Shown here piece by piece: positions 61,822-64,000 of a stretch of DNA of 64,000 bases; positions within the stretch are counted from its first letter, which is position 1; every line of letters starts with the position of its first letter. Position numbers and translations under genes: made by a program. This DNA comes from AP-15 sp963796155 (GTDB lineage Bacteria; Pseudomonadota; Alphaproteobacteria; ATCC43930; CGMCC-115725), in NCBI GenBank assembly GCA_963796155.1, contig CAWCKT010000038.1, positions 1 to 64,000 of the forward strand, given 5' to 3'. The notes under the pieces were generated by a model. That model saw nothing but the letters and a program-made list of their open reading frames with translations. It was not told where the DNA came from and ran no database searches.

Positions 61822-61853
61822 GGCGGAATGCGCTGCGCTGTTCCGCCCTACGC
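61822..61853 (-). repeat. Right 32-bp inverted repeat (REP) of the RAYT element
   Basis: Exact reverse complement of 61204-61235, starting 25 bp after the transposase stop. The perfect identity of the two copies suggests recent formation or ongoing conversion. Confidence 0.9.
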
Positions 61854-61984
61854 TTGCTGTTGAACCACATCCTCCCTAAGGCTATGATCCAACGGGGGTA
61901 TACGGGGACCTCAGGAATCTGACGAACGCCGGATCAGATGACTTGGTGGTTTGTTGCATTTGGGGAGGATGGGAGCAAAGACAA

Positions 61985-62506
61985 ATGAATAAAGAGCATA
62001 GCCTTACGAATGTAAGGAAAAAGTCTACCATCGCTATTCCTAGCTTTTTCTACGAAATTGGCAGGTGTCCTGCATGTATGCGGCAGGCGTTTAAAGCAGC
62101 TTGTGCTACTGTTGTCGTAAGTATAATAACGTTGTGTGCTGCTCCGTTGCTTGGGGTTGGCTACACGGCCGCCACAGTCACAAGCGCGTTGGCACTGATA
62201 GCACTTTCACTCTGGACATTTCACTTGTTGGTCTCTGCTATGAGATTTGCCCGGCGACGTGCAATGTTCAATCCGGAGCACGAAGACTTCATGGCAAACC
62301 GTCGGCGTTTTCTAGCCAACTTTGTTAAGGGGTTTGTCGGTGTTGCGTTAGCAACCAGCATTCCAACTCTGGCCAATGCTCAGGTGACATGCACCGATGG
62401 GAGCCAGTGCAATCCGGGGACCCATTGTTGCTATTACGGAAACGATGTGTGGTGTTGCGATAATAGTACAAGTTGTGGTCAAGATAACTGCATTCCCAAC
62501 AATTGA
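61985..62506 (+). CDS. Membrane/Tat protein with DUF3624-like N-part and granulin-like cysteine module (173 aa)
   Basis: Residues 25-80 (GRCPACMRQAFKAACATVVV, then two membrane helices) resemble the DUF3624 family. A second, internal signal-like segment follows (NRRRFLANFVKGFVGVALAT, ending ANAQ), with a twin-arginine look. The C-terminal 40 residues have eight cysteines in the pattern C-x5-C-x5-CC-x7-CC-x5-C-x4-C (CTDGSQCNPGTHCC then DVWCCDN), close to the first half of a granulin module. Function unknown. The coding sequence is less GC-rich than the rest of the window, suggesting transfer. Confidence 0.65.
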   Translation: MNKEHSLTNVRKKSTIAIPSFFYEIGRCPACMRQAFKAACATVVVSIITLCAAPLLGVGYTAATVTSALALIALSLWTFHLLVSAMRFARRRAMFNPEHEDFMANRRRFLANFVKGFVGVALATSIPTLANAQVTCTDGSQCNPGTHCCYYGNDVWCCDNSTSCGQDNCIPNN

Positions 62507-62552
62507 GGAAACACCGGTTGCACAGCCGGGCCCGGGATGGAGGAATAAGAAG

Positions 62553-63227
62553 GTGAGGATCGGACTCGTAGTTGCCGTGTCTTTAGCATCGCTGGCGTTG
62601 TCGGTCGGCGAACGGGCGCAGGCGCAGTGGCAGAAAGGGCAATATCGGCAGGACGATGGTTCCGTTGTGAAGCAGACCGTGACGCTGCGCGGCGGAACGC
62701 TGCGCCTTGAACACGACATGCCAGACGGACGGGTACTCCGTAGCGTCATGCTCATGTCCCGAACGGCGGCCGTGATACCACCGTTGAAGGCTTCGACGGA
62801 GACGGGTAACTGGGGCGTGGAGGTGCAGTGCGACGCCGCAAAAACAACTCCTCCCGTTAACTTACACAAAAATGCTTTGGTTCAGCCAAATAGCTTCTGG
62901 GGAAATCAGCAGATTGGCGATATCGTGCAGTCGATAAAACCGATCCAAGATACAATTACTATACGGCAGAGTAGGTCAGAAGACCCTCCGGGAATGGGTC
63001 AAGAGTATTGGGTCCCCAGACGATCGATTGTGCGAGATGAGACTGAAATCAATTTTGAGGACGGTAAATGGGTCTTAACACTGCATTCAAAGCGCCCGGA
63101 CATTGTGCTGAAAATTACCCGAAGCGATGGCAGCACAATCACGGAACATGTAGATACGGCAGATGTGTTTTTCAGCACAGAAGCAGAAGCTCGAGATCAC
63201 GCTAATGCGATTGCAAGTTTACAATGA
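62553..63227 (+). CDS. Exported protein of unknown function (224 aa)
   Basis: A GTG start at 62553 with GGAGG upstream leads into a signal peptide (LVVAVSLASLALSVGERAQA). The mature part is mixed and hydrophilic: RQDDGSVVKQTVTLRGGTLR, QEYWVPRRSIVRDETEINFE, WVLTLHSKRPDIVLKITRSD. One cysteine only. No known domain recognised. It sits 47 bp after the granulin-like gene and 20 bp before the next, so the three look like one operon. Confidence 0.6.
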   Translation: MRIGLVVAVSLASLALSVGERAQAQWQKGQYRQDDGSVVKQTVTLRGGTLRLEHDMPDGRVLRSVMLMSRTAAVIPPLKASTETGNWGVEVQCDAAKTTPPVNLHKNALVQPNSFWGNQQIGDIVQSIKPIQDTITIRQSRSEDPPGMGQEYWVPRRSIVRDETEINFEDGKWVLTLHSKRPDIVLKITRSDGSTITEHVDTADVFFSTEAEARDHANAIASLQ

Positions 63228-63246
63228 GGTAAGGAGGAGGGAAAAC

Positions 63247-63675
63247 ATGAGGTTGTATTCGACTATCCTGTTAGCGGGCGTTGCTCTAGCGTCCTTCTTG
63301 CCCCAGGCGGGGCAAGCCGCCGATGCGGTTCGCTACTCAGGCCCTCATGCGTACTGGGTTAAACAACTTCTGAACGGATATCCAGGTTGGAGCTGCCCGC
63401 GGTCCACAAGCAGCCAGGCCGGGGCGGTGCCACCAAAAGTCACGGCAGATACTTGCATGCGAGACAAAGGGGTCGCTGCCGCCGCGCAAAAGGCTTGGGC
63501 CGCAGAATGCTATACCCGAGTTGGGCGTGCCGCCTCCGCCCAAGAACAGGCGGAGGCGATGGCTAAGGAACTTAGTCAGGTAGACCGCATGTGTACCCCG
63601 GGCGCGCTTAGCCTTGGTGGACCGAGCTGCGACACAATCCGTGTCGTTCCCTGTCCAATGGGACATGCACCGTAA
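63247..63675 (+). CDS. Exported cysteine-containing protein of unknown function (142 aa)
   Basis: AAGGAGG just before the ATG supports the start. A signal peptide (LYSTILLAGVALASFLPQAG, ending QAAD) is followed by a helical domain with six cysteines (WSCPRS, DTCMRD, AECYTR, RMCTPG, PSCDTI, VPCPM), likely three disulfides. No family recognised. The 170 bp after it contain no gene. Confidence 0.6.
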   Translation: MRLYSTILLAGVALASFLPQAGQAADAVRYSGPHAYWVKQLLNGYPGWSCPRSTSSQAGAVPPKVTADTCMRDKGVAAAAQKAWAAECYTRVGRAASAQEQAEAMAKELSQVDRMCTPGALSLGGPSCDTIRVVPCPMGHAP

Positions 63676-63848
63676 AATAGGAAATATACCGTAAGTGGAT
63701 GCCGACATCGGTCAATGCCGGCTTTGGGCATCAAGAGCGGTTCCCGCCGCCAAGGCTGAGCGGCGGTTGTGGGCTCCAAAGCGGTCCGGTGCTGCCGACT
63801 GTTAGGCCGTGCAAACCTTTTGGGTCAGGCTCTCAGCCACGTGCAGTG

Positions 63849-64000
63849 CTATGTGCCGCGAAACACGACGAGGGCGTCTACCGCCTTCACTCCCTGACCT
63901 GACGGCAGCACCATCAGCGGATTGATGTCCAACTCTGCCAAGTGTCCTTCAAGGTGCATGGCGAGGTGCGACACGCGCACCAGGGTATCCGCGAGCGCCT
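63849..64000 (-). CDS. ADP-forming acyl-CoA synthetase, C-terminal end (partial)
   Basis: The last 49 codons of a minus-strand gene running off the window. ALADTLVRVSHLAMHLEGHL, AELDINPLMVLPSGQGVKAV and DALVVF match the ATP-grasp C-terminus of acetyl/acyl-CoA synthetases (ADP-forming, Acs/pimeloyl-CoA type), where ELDINPLMV is the hallmark. Only this part can be assessed. Confidence 0.8.
   Translation of the reverse strand, partial: ALADTLVRVSHLAMHLEGHLAELDINPLMVLPSGQGVKAVDALVVFRGT

Noticed and set aside
1..64000. CRISPR arrays, tRNA or rRNA genes, phage integrase or attachment sites
   Set aside because: No regularly spaced repeat array, cloverleaf-like sequence, rRNA segment or integrase was recognised on either strand. 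A tRNA scan was not possible here.

Overview
The window is GC-rich DNA from what looks like an alphaproteobacterium, probably Rhodospirillales-like. The main pointers are the gene order rplU-rpmA-obgE-proB-proA-nadD/rsfS-rlmH, the pstSCAB-phoU-phoB block, aroQ-accB, DUF1127 proteins, many Tat-exported enzymes and a PEP-CTERM protein. Identifications come from reading motifs and family knowledge only. No database search was run.

Layout. 1-1.3 kb holds gene debris (adenylate cyclase, luciferase-like and MazF-like remnants). 1.3-7.3 kb (minus strand) is a catabolic operon with two Rieske oxygenase alpha subunits, one beta subunit, a flavin reductase, an amidohydrolase and a PEP-mutase-like lyase. 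7.4-10.9 kb encodes envelope proteins: a Tat-exported HAD hydrolase, a lipoprotein, an ABC membrane domain without its ATPase, and a Tat-exported beta-carbonic anhydrase. 10.9-19.5 kb is dense in broken genes (GH63, PQQ enzyme, polysaccharide deacetylase, CoA transferase, lactonase, asparaginase) around intact MATE and DUF3455 genes. 19.6-30.4 kb is mixed: aroQ-accB, a LysR regulator, two Fe/2OG-type oxygenases, a VapBC-like pair, a GNAT, a PEP-CTERM protein with a sigma-54 promoter, a GST and a carboxylesterase. 30.5-36.2 kb is the conserved ribosome/proline/NAD housekeeping operon on the minus strand, with an in-frame NadD-RsfS fusion. maeB follows at 36.9 kb.

39.3-52.3 kb is the most coherent functional region. 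phoR, which carries a frameshift, lies upstream of an arsenic island: aioBA arsenite oxidase, and arsR-arsI-arsC-aqpS divergent from arsM. The island is followed directly by pstSCAB-phoU-phoB. Pho-box-like repeats with the correct 11-bp period lie upstream of both pstS and aioB. The picture is a phosphate-starvation regulon that also controls arsenite oxidation, with cytoplasmic arsenate reduction, an aquaglyceroporin exit route, methylation (ArsM) and C-As bond cleavage (ArsI) beside it.

52.4-61.1 kb contains two paralogous small proteins of unknown function, a MetE-like protein, an FAD monooxygenase, a metallo-beta-lactamase-fold hydrolase, and a ThDP enzyme / OB-fold / thiolase-like group. 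At 61.2-61.9 kb a REP-associated transposase (RAYT) is framed by a perfect 32-bp inverted repeat. Immediately after it, 62.0-63.7 kb is a less GC-rich three-gene cluster of exported proteins, the first ending in a cysteine pattern like half a granulin module. The window ends in the 3' end of an ADP-forming acyl-CoA synthetase.

At least six genes are broken by single-base frameshifts that leave both halves well conserved. That could be real decay or assembly indels, and raw reads would decide.
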